A DNA stretch of 64,000 nt from Rhodospirillum sp. (GTDB taxonomy: Bacteria; Pseudomonadota; Alphaproteobacteria; Rhodospirillales; Rhodospirillaceae), in NCBI GenBank assembly GCA_021741145.1, contig JAIOYK010000025.1:1-64000 (forward strand), written 5' to 3'. Shown piece by piece: positions 55,169-63,595 of the stretch (position 1 is the stretch's first letter; every line of letters starts with the position of its first letter). Below the pieces are notes generated by a model, which was not told the origin of the DNA, searched no databases, and was given only the letters and a program-made list of their open reading frames with translations. The translations under genes and the position numbers were made by a program.

Positions 55169-55747
55169 TCAGGCGTGTCCAGAGTCCTCGGACAGCAAGC
55201 GAGGGTCGATTCCCAAACGGGACATGGCCGCCGTGTATTTGTCTTCCAGGGCGGTTTCAAACAGCAGACGCCGGTCCGCTGGAACGGTCAGCCAAACGTT
55301 TTCCTTCAATTCCCCGTCCAATTGGCCCGCGCCCCATCCGGCATAGCCCAGGGCCATGATCGCCCGCCCTGGCCCTTGCCCCTGGGCGATGGCCCGCAGG
55401 ACATCCAGGGTGGCCGTGAGGGCGGTGGACTCGTCCACGAACAGGGTCCCCTCGTTCTCGTAGTCCCGCGTATGCAGGACAAACCCCCGCATGGTTTCCA
55501 CGGGACCACCGAACTGGACGTGGATCTGTTCACAATGGGCGGTGGGCTCGATTCCCAACTGGCCGACGATGTCCGGAAAGGAGATTTGCTCCATGGGGCG
55601 ATTGATGACAATCCCCATGGCCCCCTCCTCCGTATGGGCGCAGAGGTAGATCACCGTGCCCTCGAATCGCGGATCCCCCATGCCGGGCATGGCGACTAGA
55701 CATTGGCCCGTGAGGTAGCCTTCGTGCTGTTGTGCTGAATGCATCAT
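55169..55747 (-). CDS. YqgE/AlgH family protein (DUF179)
   Basis: Cytoplasmic protein of 192 residues of the YqgE/AlgH family, of unknown molecular function. Visible features: GYLTGQCLVAMPGMGDPRFEGTVIYLCAHTEEGAMGIVINRPM, the VQFGGPVETMRGFVLHT core, and the GYAGWGAGQLDGELKENVWLT motif. Two adjacent ATG codons lie at 55747 and 55744; the first is used. It is convergent with fzlA and divergent from the DsbD-like gene. Confidence 0.92.
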   Translation of the reverse strand: MMHSAQQHEGYLTGQCLVAMPGMGDPRFEGTVIYLCAHTEEGAMGIVINRPMEQISFPDIVGQLGIEPTAHCEQIHVQFGGPVETMRGFVLHTRDYENEGTLFVDESTALTATLDVLRAIAQGQGPGRAIMALGYAGWGAGQLDGELKENVWLTVPADRRLLFETALEDKYTAAMSRLGIDPRLLSEDSGHA

Positions 55748-55901
55748 ATCCGTTAAATAAGCCGTCCCCTTGGCCTCCACAAGTTCCGCGTCCCGGTAAC
55801 GGTCCCGTGAGAGTTCTTTTCCCACCTTGCCAGAAACCGCGCCAAGGGACAAATGTAGGGTCCAATCAGCAACCCGGCCCCGCCGGAGAGCGAGGTTTTC
55901 C

Positions 55902-58061
55902 GTGATACGGCGTCCCATCCTGGCCCTGTTTTTCTTCACCCTGATCCCGCTGGTGGGAGGAGGGTCCCTGGCCCTTGCCCAAGGGCCAGAACCCGGAACG
56001 TCGGCCTGGGTGGAGAAGCCCCATTCCCGCATGCGGCTGGTCAGCGCGGTAACCGGGGTCGGCGACGCCGAGACCCTGACCCTGGGGCTCGAGGTGGAGC
56101 TGACGGACCACTGGAAAATCTATTGGCGGAGCCCCGGCGACGCGGGCTATCCACCGGACATGGACTGGAGCGGCTCGGTCAATCTGGCGGAAGCCCCCTT
56201 CCAATGGCCCGTTCCCACGCGTTTTTCCGTGCTGGGCATCGAAACCGTCGGATATCAGGGCCGGGTCATCCTGCCCATCGCGGCCAAACCCATTCAACCC
56301 GGCGACCCCCTGATTCTGAACGCCAAGGTGGACTACCTGATCTGTTCGGATATCTGCGTGCCCGACCAGGGGCAATTCGCCTTGATGCTCCCCCCGGGTC
56401 CGGCCAAGCCCTCGTCCCAGGCCCACGCGATTTCCCAATTCCTCGCCCAGGTGCCCAAGGCGAGCCCCTCCCACGGCCTGTCCGTGACCGAAGCGGTGAT
56501 CGAACCCGGTGGCGTGGTTCGGGTCGCGGTCACCGCGACCCCCCCCCTTGACCAGCCCGACCTGTTCCTCGAAGCCCCCCCCGGTCTCGCCTTTGGCGCG
56601 CCCACCGTCACCCTGAGTGACGGCGGCCAACGGGCGGTCCTTCGGGCCCCCCTGGAGGGTGAGGCGGACCTGACGGGACAGACTATCACCGCCCTGGTGG
56701 CCGACGGCGTCCGGGGGGTGGAGACGGCCATCGACACGGCGTCCCTGGCGGCTCCTGGCGCTCCTCTGGCGCCCAATCCCGGGCGGGCGTTGGTGGCGGA
56801 TTTGGGCGACGCCTCCTCCCCCCCCACCCTCTGGGCCATGCTTGGCCTCGCGCTGCTGGGGGGGCTGATCCTCAACCTCATGCCCTGCGTGCTGCCCGTC
56901 CTCTCCCTCAAGATCCTGGGCCTGGTGGGCCATGGCGGCGGCGCCCCCCGACGCGCGCGCCTGTCCTTCCTGGCCACCAGCGCGGGCATCATCGCCAGCT
57001 TCCTGGCCCTGGCTGGCGCGGCCATCGCCCTGAAAGCGGCGGGCGCCGCGGTGGGCTGGGGCATCCAATTCCAGCAACCCCTGTTCCTGACGGGCATGGT
57101 GATCCTGCTCACCCTGTTCGCCGCCAATCTTTGGGATCTTTTCGAAATTCCCCTCCCCAGTATCCTGTCGGGCCTGGGAGGCCAGGGCGTCGAGGGTGGA
57201 TCCCTGGTCGGGTCCTTCGCCACCGGTGCCTTCGCCACGCTGCTGGCCACCCCCTGTTCCGCCCCCTTCCTGGGAACCGCCGTGGGCTTCGCCCTGGCCG
57301 GAACCTCCGTCGACACCCTGGGGATCTTCCTGGCCCTGGGGCTGGGCATGGCCTTGCCCTATCTGGCCGTGGCCACGGTCCCCCGCCTCGCCACCCGGCT
57401 GCCCCGCCCCGGCCCCTGGATGGTCAAGTTGCGTTGGCTGCTGGGCTTCGCCCTCGCCGGAACGGCGGTCTGGTTGCTAAGCGTCCTGGCCGTCCAGGCG
57501 GGAGCGGTCGGCGCGCTCGCCATCGGTCTGGCCATGGCCGGGGCGGTGAGCCTTCTGGCCCTGGCCTCCCGCGCCCCCTCCACCCGCGAGTTGGCCCTGG
57601 GCGCCGTGGTCTTGCTGTTCGTGGGATCGGGGATCCTTGCCCTCCAGGAGCGACAGGCCCCCTCGGGACCGTCCCCCACCGGGGGCCAGGAGGCGACCGT
57701 CTGGCGCCCCTGGTCGGCCAAGGAAACGGCCCGACTGGTGGCCGAGGGCAAGACGGTGCTGGTGGACGTGACCGCCGACTGGTGCGTGACCTGTCTGGTG
57801 AACAAGGCCGCGGTCCTGGACCGGGAGCCCGTCGCCACCTTGCTGGCCAAGGGGGAGGTCGTACCCCTCCGCGCCGACTGGACCCGCCCGGACCCGTCCA
57901 TCGCCGCCTATCTGGCCAGCTTCGACCGCTACGGTATCCCCTTCAACGCCATCTATGGCCCCGAGGCGCCAGAGGGAATCGCCCTGCCCGAGTTGCTGAC
58001 CGATAGCGCCGTCCTGGACGCCGTGGCGCGGGCGTCGACCGCGACGCTGGCGGAAAAATAG
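55902..58061 (+). CDS. DsbD-family protein-disulfide reductase, ScsB type
   Basis: Inner-membrane protein of 719 residues that moves reducing power from cytoplasmic thioredoxin to the periplasm. Order: signal (ILALFFFTLIPLVGGGSLALAQ), N-terminal periplasmic beta domain with CSDICVPDQGQF cysteines, eight membrane helices with paired Cys sites (LMPCVLPVLSLK and ATPCSAPFLG), and a C-terminal thioredoxin-fold domain with WCVTC. This matches the ScsB/DipZ layout. The GTG at 55902 has GAGCGAGG upstream. It precedes a peroxiredoxin gene, which suggests periplasmic thiol or peroxide defence. Confidence 0.92.
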   Translation: MIRRPILALFFFTLIPLVGGGSLALAQGPEPGTSAWVEKPHSRMRLVSAVTGVGDAETLTLGLEVELTDHWKIYWRSPGDAGYPPDMDWSGSVNLAEAPFQWPVPTRFSVLGIETVGYQGRVILPIAAKPIQPGDPLILNAKVDYLICSDICVPDQGQFALMLPPGPAKPSSQAHAISQFLAQVPKASPSHGLSVTEAVIEPGGVVRVAVTATPPLDQPDLFLEAPPGLAFGAPTVTLSDGGQRAVLRAPLEGEADLTGQTITALVADGVRGVETAIDTASLAAPGAPLAPNPGRALVADLGDASSPPTLWAMLGLALLGGLILNLMPCVLPVLSLKILGLVGHGGGAPRRARLSFLATSAGIIASFLALAGAAIALKAAGAAVGWGIQFQQPLFLTGMVILLTLFAANLWDLFEIPLPSILSGLGGQGVEGGSLVGSFATGAFATLLATPCSAPFLGTAVGFALAGTSVDTLGIFLALGLGMALPYLAVATVPRLATRLPRPGPWMVKLRWLLGFALAGTAVWLLSVLAVQAGAVGALAIGLAMAGAVSLLALASRAPSTRELALGAVVLLFVGSGILALQERQAPSGPSPTGGQEATVWRPWSAKETARLVAEGKTVLVDVTADWCVTCLVNKAAVLDREPVATLLAKGEVVPLRADWTRPDPSIAAYLASFDRYGIPFNAIYGPEAPEGIALPELLTDSAVLDAVARASTATLAEK

Positions 58062-58140
58062 CCCGCTGGCCCTTCGCGAAGTCCCCTCCGCTCCCCACAT
58101 GAAGGCCAGTTGACTTCATCATACACACACGGAGTTTTCC

Positions 58141-58620
58141 ATGATCAGCGTCGGCGACCGCCTTCCCAAGGCCACCCTGCACCGCAAGACCGAAGGGGGC
58201 ATCGAAGCCCTCGACACCACGGAATTCCTGGGCAAGGGTTTGGTGGTCCTGTTCGGGGTGCCGGGCGCCTTCACGCCCACCTGCTCCGACTACCACCTGC
58301 CCGGCTTCGTGGACTCCGCGGCCGACTTCAAGGAAAAGGGCGTGAACGTCCTGGCTTGCCTGTCCGTGAACGACGCCTTTGTCATGGACGCCTGGGGCAA
58401 GACGCGCGGCGCCGAGGGCAAGGTCGAGATGCTGGCCGATGGAAACGGCGACTTCGCCAAGGCCCTAGGCCTGGAACTGGACCTGACCGCCAAGGGCCTG
58501 GGCAAGCGGGTCCAGCGCTTCGCCATGGTCATTTCCAATGGCGTGGTCACCAATCTGTTCGTCGAGGAAGGGGGCGGCTTCAAGGTTTCCGGCGCCGAAT
58601 ACGTCCTCGAAAACATGTGA
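58141..58620 (+). CDS. Peroxiredoxin (Prx5-like)
   Basis: Thiol peroxidase of 159 residues, Prx5 group. The peroxidatic Cys48 lies in PGAFTPTCSDYHLPGF, with the typical DAFVMDAWGK and DGNGDFAKALGLELD segments. It reduces peroxides with glutaredoxin or glutathione in related proteins. GGAG lies ahead of the ATG. It follows the ScsB-type gene by 79 bases on the same strand. Confidence 0.95.
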   Translation: MISVGDRLPKATLHRKTEGGIEALDTTEFLGKGLVVLFGVPGAFTPTCSDYHLPGFVDSAADFKEKGVNVLACLSVNDAFVMDAWGKTRGAEGKVEMLADGNGDFAKALGLELDLTAKGLGKRVQRFAMVISNGVVTNLFVEEGGGFKVSGAEYVLENM

Positions 58621-58633
58621 GCCCGTGGGCCGT

Positions 58634-58663
58634 CCGGTGGGCGGGAGAACATCCGCCTACCGG
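58634..58663. terminator. Hairpin between convergent genes
   Basis: An 11-bp stem CCGGTGGGCGG / CCGCCTACCGG (one G-T pair) with an 8-base loop lies between the peroxiredoxin stop and the convergent PCuAC-like stop. There is no T-run, so its terminator role is uncertain. Confidence 0.5.
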
Positions 58664-58676
58664 CAGCGCTCACGAA

Positions 58677-59189
58677 TCAATGCGAATGGCCCGCGTGACC
58701 GTGATTGGTCGCGTCGGCGGCCTCGACCATCACGTCGATCTCAAGCTCTCCCAAGCTGGTTTGAAGCTCCAGGTCCAGGTGCTGCCCCTTGACCAGGGCT
58801 TCGGACAGGCCGGAAAGCCGCAGGGCCACCTCCTTGGGGCGCAGGACGAGGTCATGGCCCGGCGCCACCGGAATGGAGGGAAGGGGCAGATAGCGTTCCT
58901 CACCGTTCTCCAGGGCGAAACCAACGATCTCCGCGCTCTCCGCCCAATGGGCATGGGCACCCAAAAGGGTAATCGGCGCGTCCCCCTCGTTCTCCAGATC
59001 CATGAAAATCAGGGCGTCCCGCCCGCTGGTCGCCCGGGTCCAGGGATGAACCACATGCAGGCCAGCTTGTTCAAAGACGTGGGAAACCTCTCCGTCGGCA
59101 TTATGGTCGTGACCATGGTCCGGATCCGCGGCCAGAAGGGGAGACGCGGTGAACAGCAGTGCCCCGAGGGCAAGGAAAAAGCGTGTCAT
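58677..59189 (-). CDS. Variant PCuAC-domain periplasmic protein with His-rich tails
   Basis: Secreted protein of 170 residues (signal FFLALGALLFTASPLLA) with a PCuAC (DUF461) fold: VHPWTRATSGRDALIFMDLENEGDAPITLLGAHAHWAESAEI. The usual Met/His copper ligands (H-x10-M-x21-H-x-M) are largely absent. Instead both ends are His-rich: DPDHGHDHNADGEVSH at the start and NHGHAGHSH at the end. It may bind zinc or copper through these tails. It is the last gene of an operon with an ABC permease, an ATPase and a small thiol protein. Confidence 0.85.
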   Translation of the reverse strand: MTRFFLALGALLFTASPLLAADPDHGHDHNADGEVSHVFEQAGLHVVHPWTRATSGRDALIFMDLENEGDAPITLLGAHAHWAESAEIVGFALENGEERYLPLPSIPVAPGHDLVLRPKEVALRLSGLSEALVKGQHLDLELQTSLGELEIDVMVEAADATNHGHAGHSH

Positions 59190-59237
59190 GGACCTAACCT
59201 TCTTTTAAAGAAATGGACGTTGAAACGAGCGGAAGGG

Positions 59238-60551
59238 TCAGGCGCGCAATCCTTCGGTGATCGGCTGGCGCGGAATGGCCAGGGCCGGAACCAGGGAAAG
59301 AAGGCTGGTCACGGCCAGGAAGGCGGCGGCCAGATGGACCTCGCTCCACCCCAGGCTGGCACGCACGAGGATGTCCGTATGGCTGGTGACCACGCGGGAC
59401 AGCAGCTCGGCGGCCCCCCATCCCACCAGCAGGCCGCCAACCGTTCCCAGGACCAGCAGAGTGACCCCATAGGACCAGATCACCGCGACCACGAAGCGGC
59501 GCGGCGCGCCCAAAGCTCGCAGCATGGCCGTTTGACGCTGGACCAGCCGAGTCAGGATCGACAGACCCAGCAGGACCGAGGCCGCGACCAGGACCTGGGT
59601 GACCACCGACATCAGGGACATGGCCCGGCGCAGGTCCCCCATGATCCCATACAGGTTGGCCAGAATCGTCCCGGGGAAAAAGGCCATGGTCTCCCGGTCC
59701 CGGGAAAATTCCGATTTCAGGGCGTAATTCGCCCAAAGGGCCGAGGCATGGACGACAATGGCCGGCGTCCCTGGGAACAGCGCGGCGTCGAAGGGCGGAC
59801 CCAGGCGATCTCCGTCGGACACCCGATGACCATCGGCCAGCCCATGGACCCGCCAGACGGCTTCCACGGGGATCAGGATGGCCTTGTCCCAGGGTGTCCC
59901 CGTCCGCGCCATCTTGCCGACGACGGTGAAGACCACCCCTTCATGCTCGTCGCCGTCGGCGCCATCGCCATGCCCATGGGCGGGAGTGAAACTCTCTCCG
60001 ATGTCGACCGGCGCCCCGGCCCCCGCGATCGCCTCGAAGGGGGTGGTCCAGATCCGTCCTTCCATCCGCCCATCGCTCAGATAGGGGACGAAATCGGCGA
60101 TAGTCCCGATGACCGACGCCCCTTGATAGCTGTCGCCAAAGGCCAGGGGCGCGGCGATCTCGACATTTTCATGCCCGGCAATCTCGTTGTAAACCGCGCC
60201 CGATAGCAAGGGCACATCCGAGGGCTGGAGAAAGACCGAGGCCAGCATCATGGTCATTTCCGAGCCGGGCGCCGAAACGACCAGATCAAATTTGTCCGCG
60301 GCATGGGCCATGCCCACCCGCAACCCCCGCTCCTGGGCGATCAGACCGATCCCCATGCCCACCGAAATGGCGATCAGGGCCACGAAAACCGCATTGGCCC
60401 AGCGGAACCGCCGCAACAGGGCCGCGATCAACGGACCCGGCGCGAATCCGCGAAGCAGGAACAGGGCAAGGGCCAGGACAGGCAGGACGAGCGCGACGAG
60501 CACCAAACCATCCTGGATTCCCGGAGGCAGGCGAAACCAAATGTCTTCCAT
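59238..60551 (-). CDS. MacB/LolC-like ABC permease with His-rich loop
   Basis: Inner-membrane permease of 437 residues in the FtsX/MacB group. Helices lie at about residues 15-35 and 50-72, then a large periplasmic domain, then three C-terminal helices (MSVVTQVLVAASVLLGLSIL, FVVAVIWSYGVTLLVLGTV, EVHLAAAFLAVTSLLSLVPAL). The periplasmic domain contains a His-rich loop (AHGHGDGADGDEHEG, residues 191-205), unusual for Lol or MacB proteins and suggestive of metal binding. The start ATG shares one base with the ATPase stop (TAATG), so the two are coupled. Confidence 0.88.
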   Translation of the reverse strand: MEDIWFRLPPGIQDGLVLVALVLPVLALALFLLRGFAPGPLIAALLRRFRWANAVFVALIAISVGMGIGLIAQERGLRVGMAHAADKFDLVVSAPGSEMTMMLASVFLQPSDVPLLSGAVYNEIAGHENVEIAAPLAFGDSYQGASVIGTIADFVPYLSDGRMEGRIWTTPFEAIAGAGAPVDIGESFTPAHGHGDGADGDEHEGVVFTVVGKMARTGTPWDKAILIPVEAVWRVHGLADGHRVSDGDRLGPPFDAALFPGTPAIVVHASALWANYALKSEFSRDRETMAFFPGTILANLYGIMGDLRRAMSLMSVVTQVLVAASVLLGLSILTRLVQRQTAMLRALGAPRRFVVAVIWSYGVTLLVLGTVGGLLVGWGAAELLSRVVTSHTDILVRASLGWSEVHLAAAFLAVTSLLSLVPALAIPRQPITEGLRA

Positions 60552-61228
60552 TACGCCGCTCCCTCCGACGCCAGGCGCCCATCCCGAACGGTGATCACCC
60601 GGTCCATGCGGTCCAGCAACCATTGGTCGTGGCTCACCGCGATGAGGGTCGTGCCCCTTGTCCTGGCCAGTTCGACCAAATCCTCGATCAGGCGGTCGGC
60701 GGCTTCCCGGTGCAGACTCGCCGTTGGTTCGTCGGCGAGGAGAATGGGCGCGTCCGCGGCCAAGGCGCGGGCGATGGCCACCCGCTGGCGTTCCCCACCG
60801 GAGAAACTGCCGACCACCCGAGGGGTCTCGGGAAGGCCCAGTTGGCCGAGCAGATCACCGGCCCGCTTCCGCAAGGGCGCGCGGCGCGCCCGGGGATGGA
60901 ACATGGCCGTCAGGGTCGCGTTGGCCAGGGGACCCAATTCGTCGAACAACAGAAAATCTTGGAAAATCATGCCAATATGATCGGCGCGAAAGCGCGTCCG
61001 AGCGTCCTCTCCCAAGTTCAATAGATCGGCTTCTTCCCAGCACACCCGCCCCTGCGCATGTTGGATCAATCCGGCGATGGCATGGAGCAGAGTCGTTTTT
61101 CCCGCCCCAGAGGGTCCGCTGATCCCGACCAGCGCCCCCCTGGGAAGCGCAAAGGAGTCCACTTCCAGGATCGGGCGGTTGTCGGACCCAAGGACCACCA
61201 GTCCCTCGACCGTCAGGGCAAGTCCCAT
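60551..61228 (-). CDS. LolD-like ABC ATPase
   Basis: Cytoplasmic ABC ATPase of about 225 residues. Walker A GPSGAGKTT (residues 38-46), Q-loop FQDFLLFDE, signature SFSGGERQRVAIARALA, Walker B PILLADEPTASLH and H-loop AVSHDQWLLD are all present. It matches the LolD/MacB type. Start ATG 61228 overlaps nothing and lies 5 bases from the upstream stop. It works with the permease coded right after it. Confidence 0.93.
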   Translation of the reverse strand: MGLALTVEGLVVLGSDNRPILEVDSFALPRGALVGISGPSGAGKTTLLHAIAGLIQHAQGRVCWEEADLLNLGEDARTRFRADHIGMIFQDFLLFDELGPLANATLTAMFHPRARRAPLRKRAGDLLGQLGLPETPRVVGSFSGGERQRVAIARALAADAPILLADEPTASLHREAADRLIEDLVELARTRGTTLIAVSHDQWLLDRMDRVITVRDGRLASEGAA

Positions 61229-61232
61229 TTGC

Positions 61233-61664
61233 TCAAAACCTCTCGTAGCGGGCATTACCCAGACGCGCCATGGACCAGAAGCCCGTATCCGGATCCGTAT
61301 AGGGGCCCAATTCCAGGATCCCCCGCACCGTTATCAGCACATTGAAGGGGATAACGTCGACAACGCGTTTTGTGTAAATCGCCAGGATATCCTGGGGCCA
61401 TTCCGTATCGGGTTCGCAGAAGGGGCAAACCGCCAAGGGCATCTTGGTCAGAACGAAAAAGGCCGCATCGGCCTTCAAGGGAGGCGCCATGAAGCCTTCC
61501 ACGATGACGTCACGCCCTTTCAGGGACTCGGCCAGATCAGAGAACGACCGGTCCTTATTGTACAGATCCCGCAATTTGATCGGACCATCCGCGGCCTGGG
61601 ACAGGCTGGGAGTGGCCAGGGAAACCGCACAGGCAGCTAAACAGAACGCACGACGAGTCAGCAT
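61233..61664 (-). CDS. Small secreted thiol protein (DUF3299-like)
   Basis: A secreted protein of 143 residues with a signal (MLTRRAFCLAACAVSLAT, cleavage near SQA-AD). It has a CPFC motif in AVCPFCEPDTEWP and a domain similar to the DUF3299 family seen next to zinc-linked ABC systems; this match is from memory and moderate. GGAGGATCC lies just ahead of the ATG. It starts the operon with the ATPase, permease and PCuAC-like genes, and follows phoA by 72 bases. Confidence 0.65.
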   Translation of the reverse strand: MLTRRAFCLAACAVSLATPSLSQAADGPIKLRDLYNKDRSFSDLAESLKGRDVIVEGFMAPPLKADAAFFVLTKMPLAVCPFCEPDTEWPQDILAIYTKRVVDVIPFNVLITVRGILELGPYTDPDTGFWSMARLGNARYERF

Positions 61665-61685
61665 GGGATCCTCCTGTTCAAGCAA

Positions 61686-61713
61686 CCGGGGAGGACCTTG
61701 ATGTCCTCCCCGG
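61686..61713 (-). terminator. Hairpin between phoA and the ABC operon
   Basis: An 11-bp perfect stem CCGGGGAGGAC / GTCCTCCCCGG with a 6-base loop lies between the phoA stop and the next start. No T-run follows on the minus strand, so partial read-through from phoA into the ABC operon is likely. Confidence 0.6.
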
Positions 61714-61735
61714 CGTGATGCTGGATGCGACGATC

Positions 61736-63241
61736 TTACTGACCGTTGTTCACGGCGTAGTCCATGACATGGAAGATGTAGTTCTGCTCGATGGTCCCAT
61801 CGAACAGGTGGGCCCAGGGACCCTTGGCGTAGAGCGCCACGTCAACACCGGAGTGGGTCTCGGAGTCCTTGGGGATCAGGACCTGCTGGTTGTAGTCGAG
61901 GTCCTGGGCCTGCTCCTGGGTAATCTCCGGACGGCCTTCCGGCGCGGTGTAGGAACCGTCTTCCTGCTTGATCAGCACGGAGGACGTCCCGTTCAGGTAG
62001 CCCACGACAGTGTAGGGCTTGCCATCGGCGGCGAGAACCGGCTTGTCGGCATGCTTGATGCCTTCGTTGGCGACATCCATGCAGAGACCATCGATGGGGG
62101 TCCCACGACCGCAGTAGCCGTTCATGGCGATGGCATGTTCGTGGTCGGCGGTGACGATGATCAGGGTGTCCTCATCATTGGTCATCTCGTCGGCCAGGGC
62201 GATGGCATCGGCGAAGGCCTTGCCGTCGATCATGGCGCGCTTGGCGTTGGTATCGTGGTTGGCGTGGTCGACGCGGCCCGCTTCCACTTCCAGGTAGAAG
62301 CCCTTGTCGTTGCCGCCGAGGACCTCGAGGGCCTTCTTGGTCATATCGGCCAGGGAGGGTTCCGTTTCCGGACGATCGGCCTCGTAGGAGACGTGGCTAT
62401 CGGTCCACATGCCCAGGATCGGCTTGTCGTTGGTCGCGGCGTCCAGGCTGGCCTTGTCCGACGCATACTGGATGCCAGCGGCCTGGGCGCGTTCCACCAA
62501 ATTCACAGCGTCGGGACGGTGACCCTTGCCGCCGTTCGGAGTCGCCGTGCCCTTCGGAATGAAATACCGGGCGCCGCCGCCGAGCGCGATATCGACCGTC
62601 CCGGCTTCCATGGCGTCGATGAGCTGGGTGGCGATGTCCTTCTGGGCGGTGCAGCCCTCGGGGACTTCGTCTTCCCAGTTGCGGTGCGCGGTCTTGGCGT
62701 AGACCGCCGCCGGGGTGGCATGGGTCAGGCGCGCGGTGGTGACGGCGCCGACGGACTTGCCCGCCTCGGTCATCAGTTCGGAGAACAGGGTCAGTTCATT
62801 CCCGGCCACGGTTCCGCAATCGTCGGTGATGGCGTTCTCACCCAGGTTGATCAGGTTGAAGCGCTGCTTCACACCGGTGTTCATCGCTCCGGCGGTCGGG
62901 GCGGAATCCGGGGTCTGGGCGTTGATGTTGTAGGTCTTGACCAGGGCCAGTTCGGGGAAGGCTTCCTGGGGCTGGATATATTCATCGCCCATGCCACCGG
63001 CCTGTTGCCCCGCCCACAGGCGGTTCATGTAATTCGACGCGACACCATTGCCATCGGCGATGAACAGGATGACGTTCTTGGCCCGGTTGGTGTTGGGGGT
63101 CTTGGCCAGGGTCGCCTGAATCACCGCCTGGGCGTCGGTGAACCATTGGCTTTGGGCCTGGGCAATGTCCTCGGCCTGGGCCGCGCCAGCGGCGGCCGCC
63201 GCGGCGACCGCGATCAGGGAAACAGAGAGGCGATGTATCAT
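61736..63241 (-). CDS. phoA: Alkaline phosphatase PhoA
   Basis: Periplasmic alkaline phosphatase of 501 residues that releases phosphate from esters. The signal is MIHRLSVSLIAVAAAAAAGAA (cleavage near AQA-ED). Catalytic Ser113 lies in TPDSAPTAGAM. Metal sites are visible in IADGNG (Asp63), EVEAGRVDHANHDTNAK, VTADHEHAIA, and SETHSGVDVALYAKG near the C terminus. GGAG precedes the ATG. Alkaline phosphatase needs zinc, which makes the metal-linked ABC operon next to it notable. Confidence 0.96.
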   Translation of the reverse strand: MIHRLSVSLIAVAAAAAAGAAQAEDIAQAQSQWFTDAQAVIQATLAKTPNTNRAKNVILFIADGNGVASNYMNRLWAGQQAGGMGDEYIQPQEAFPELALVKTYNINAQTPDSAPTAGAMNTGVKQRFNLINLGENAITDDCGTVAGNELTLFSELMTEAGKSVGAVTTARLTHATPAAVYAKTAHRNWEDEVPEGCTAQKDIATQLIDAMEAGTVDIALGGGARYFIPKGTATPNGGKGHRPDAVNLVERAQAAGIQYASDKASLDAATNDKPILGMWTDSHVSYEADRPETEPSLADMTKKALEVLGGNDKGFYLEVEAGRVDHANHDTNAKRAMIDGKAFADAIALADEMTNDEDTLIIVTADHEHAIAMNGYCGRGTPIDGLCMDVANEGIKHADKPVLAADGKPYTVVGYLNGTSSVLIKQEDGSYTAPEGRPEITQEQAQDLDYNQQVLIPKDSETHSGVDVALYAKGPWAHLFDGTIEQNYIFHVMDYAVNNGQ

Positions 63242-63595
63242 AACGATCTCCGATAAGGAAAATGTCTCGGGCTGAACAACGATGATTCCGTGGCCCCGAT
63301 ACGACCTGCGTCTCCAGTCCAGGACGGCCCCTAGGCAGGGAAACGCCCCCGCGGGAAACCAGCCCGTCGAGACTCAAAAGAGAGCGGATCGGGGAGAGAA
63401 TCGAAAGCAAACTGCCGATCTAGGACAAGAACAGCAAAAGAAGAAAATGTTTCAGTCGGCGCTTGACCGCCAGACCAATGGAAGATTGATGGCGGAAATC
63501 AGCCATCCAGCGCCTTCTTCTTCTGGAAGAAGACGGAAAACCATACAAAAATATGGGTTATTATTTATTCCATTCAGGGAACGGAAAGGTCCACC
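63242..63595. promoter_or_regulatory. phoA upstream region
   Basis: About 354 bases between phoA and the partial gene on the same strand. I searched for Pho boxes (CTGTCAT-type repeats) and saw none that is clear. A TTCTTC/GAAGAA inverted repeat lies near 63514-63531 and an AT-rich patch near 63540-63575. Confidence 0.45.

Noticed and set aside
58141..60206. Long plus-strand frame running through the PCuAC and permease genes
   Set aside because: It is antisense to genes with clear family motifs and starts in the peroxiredoxin gene in another frame.
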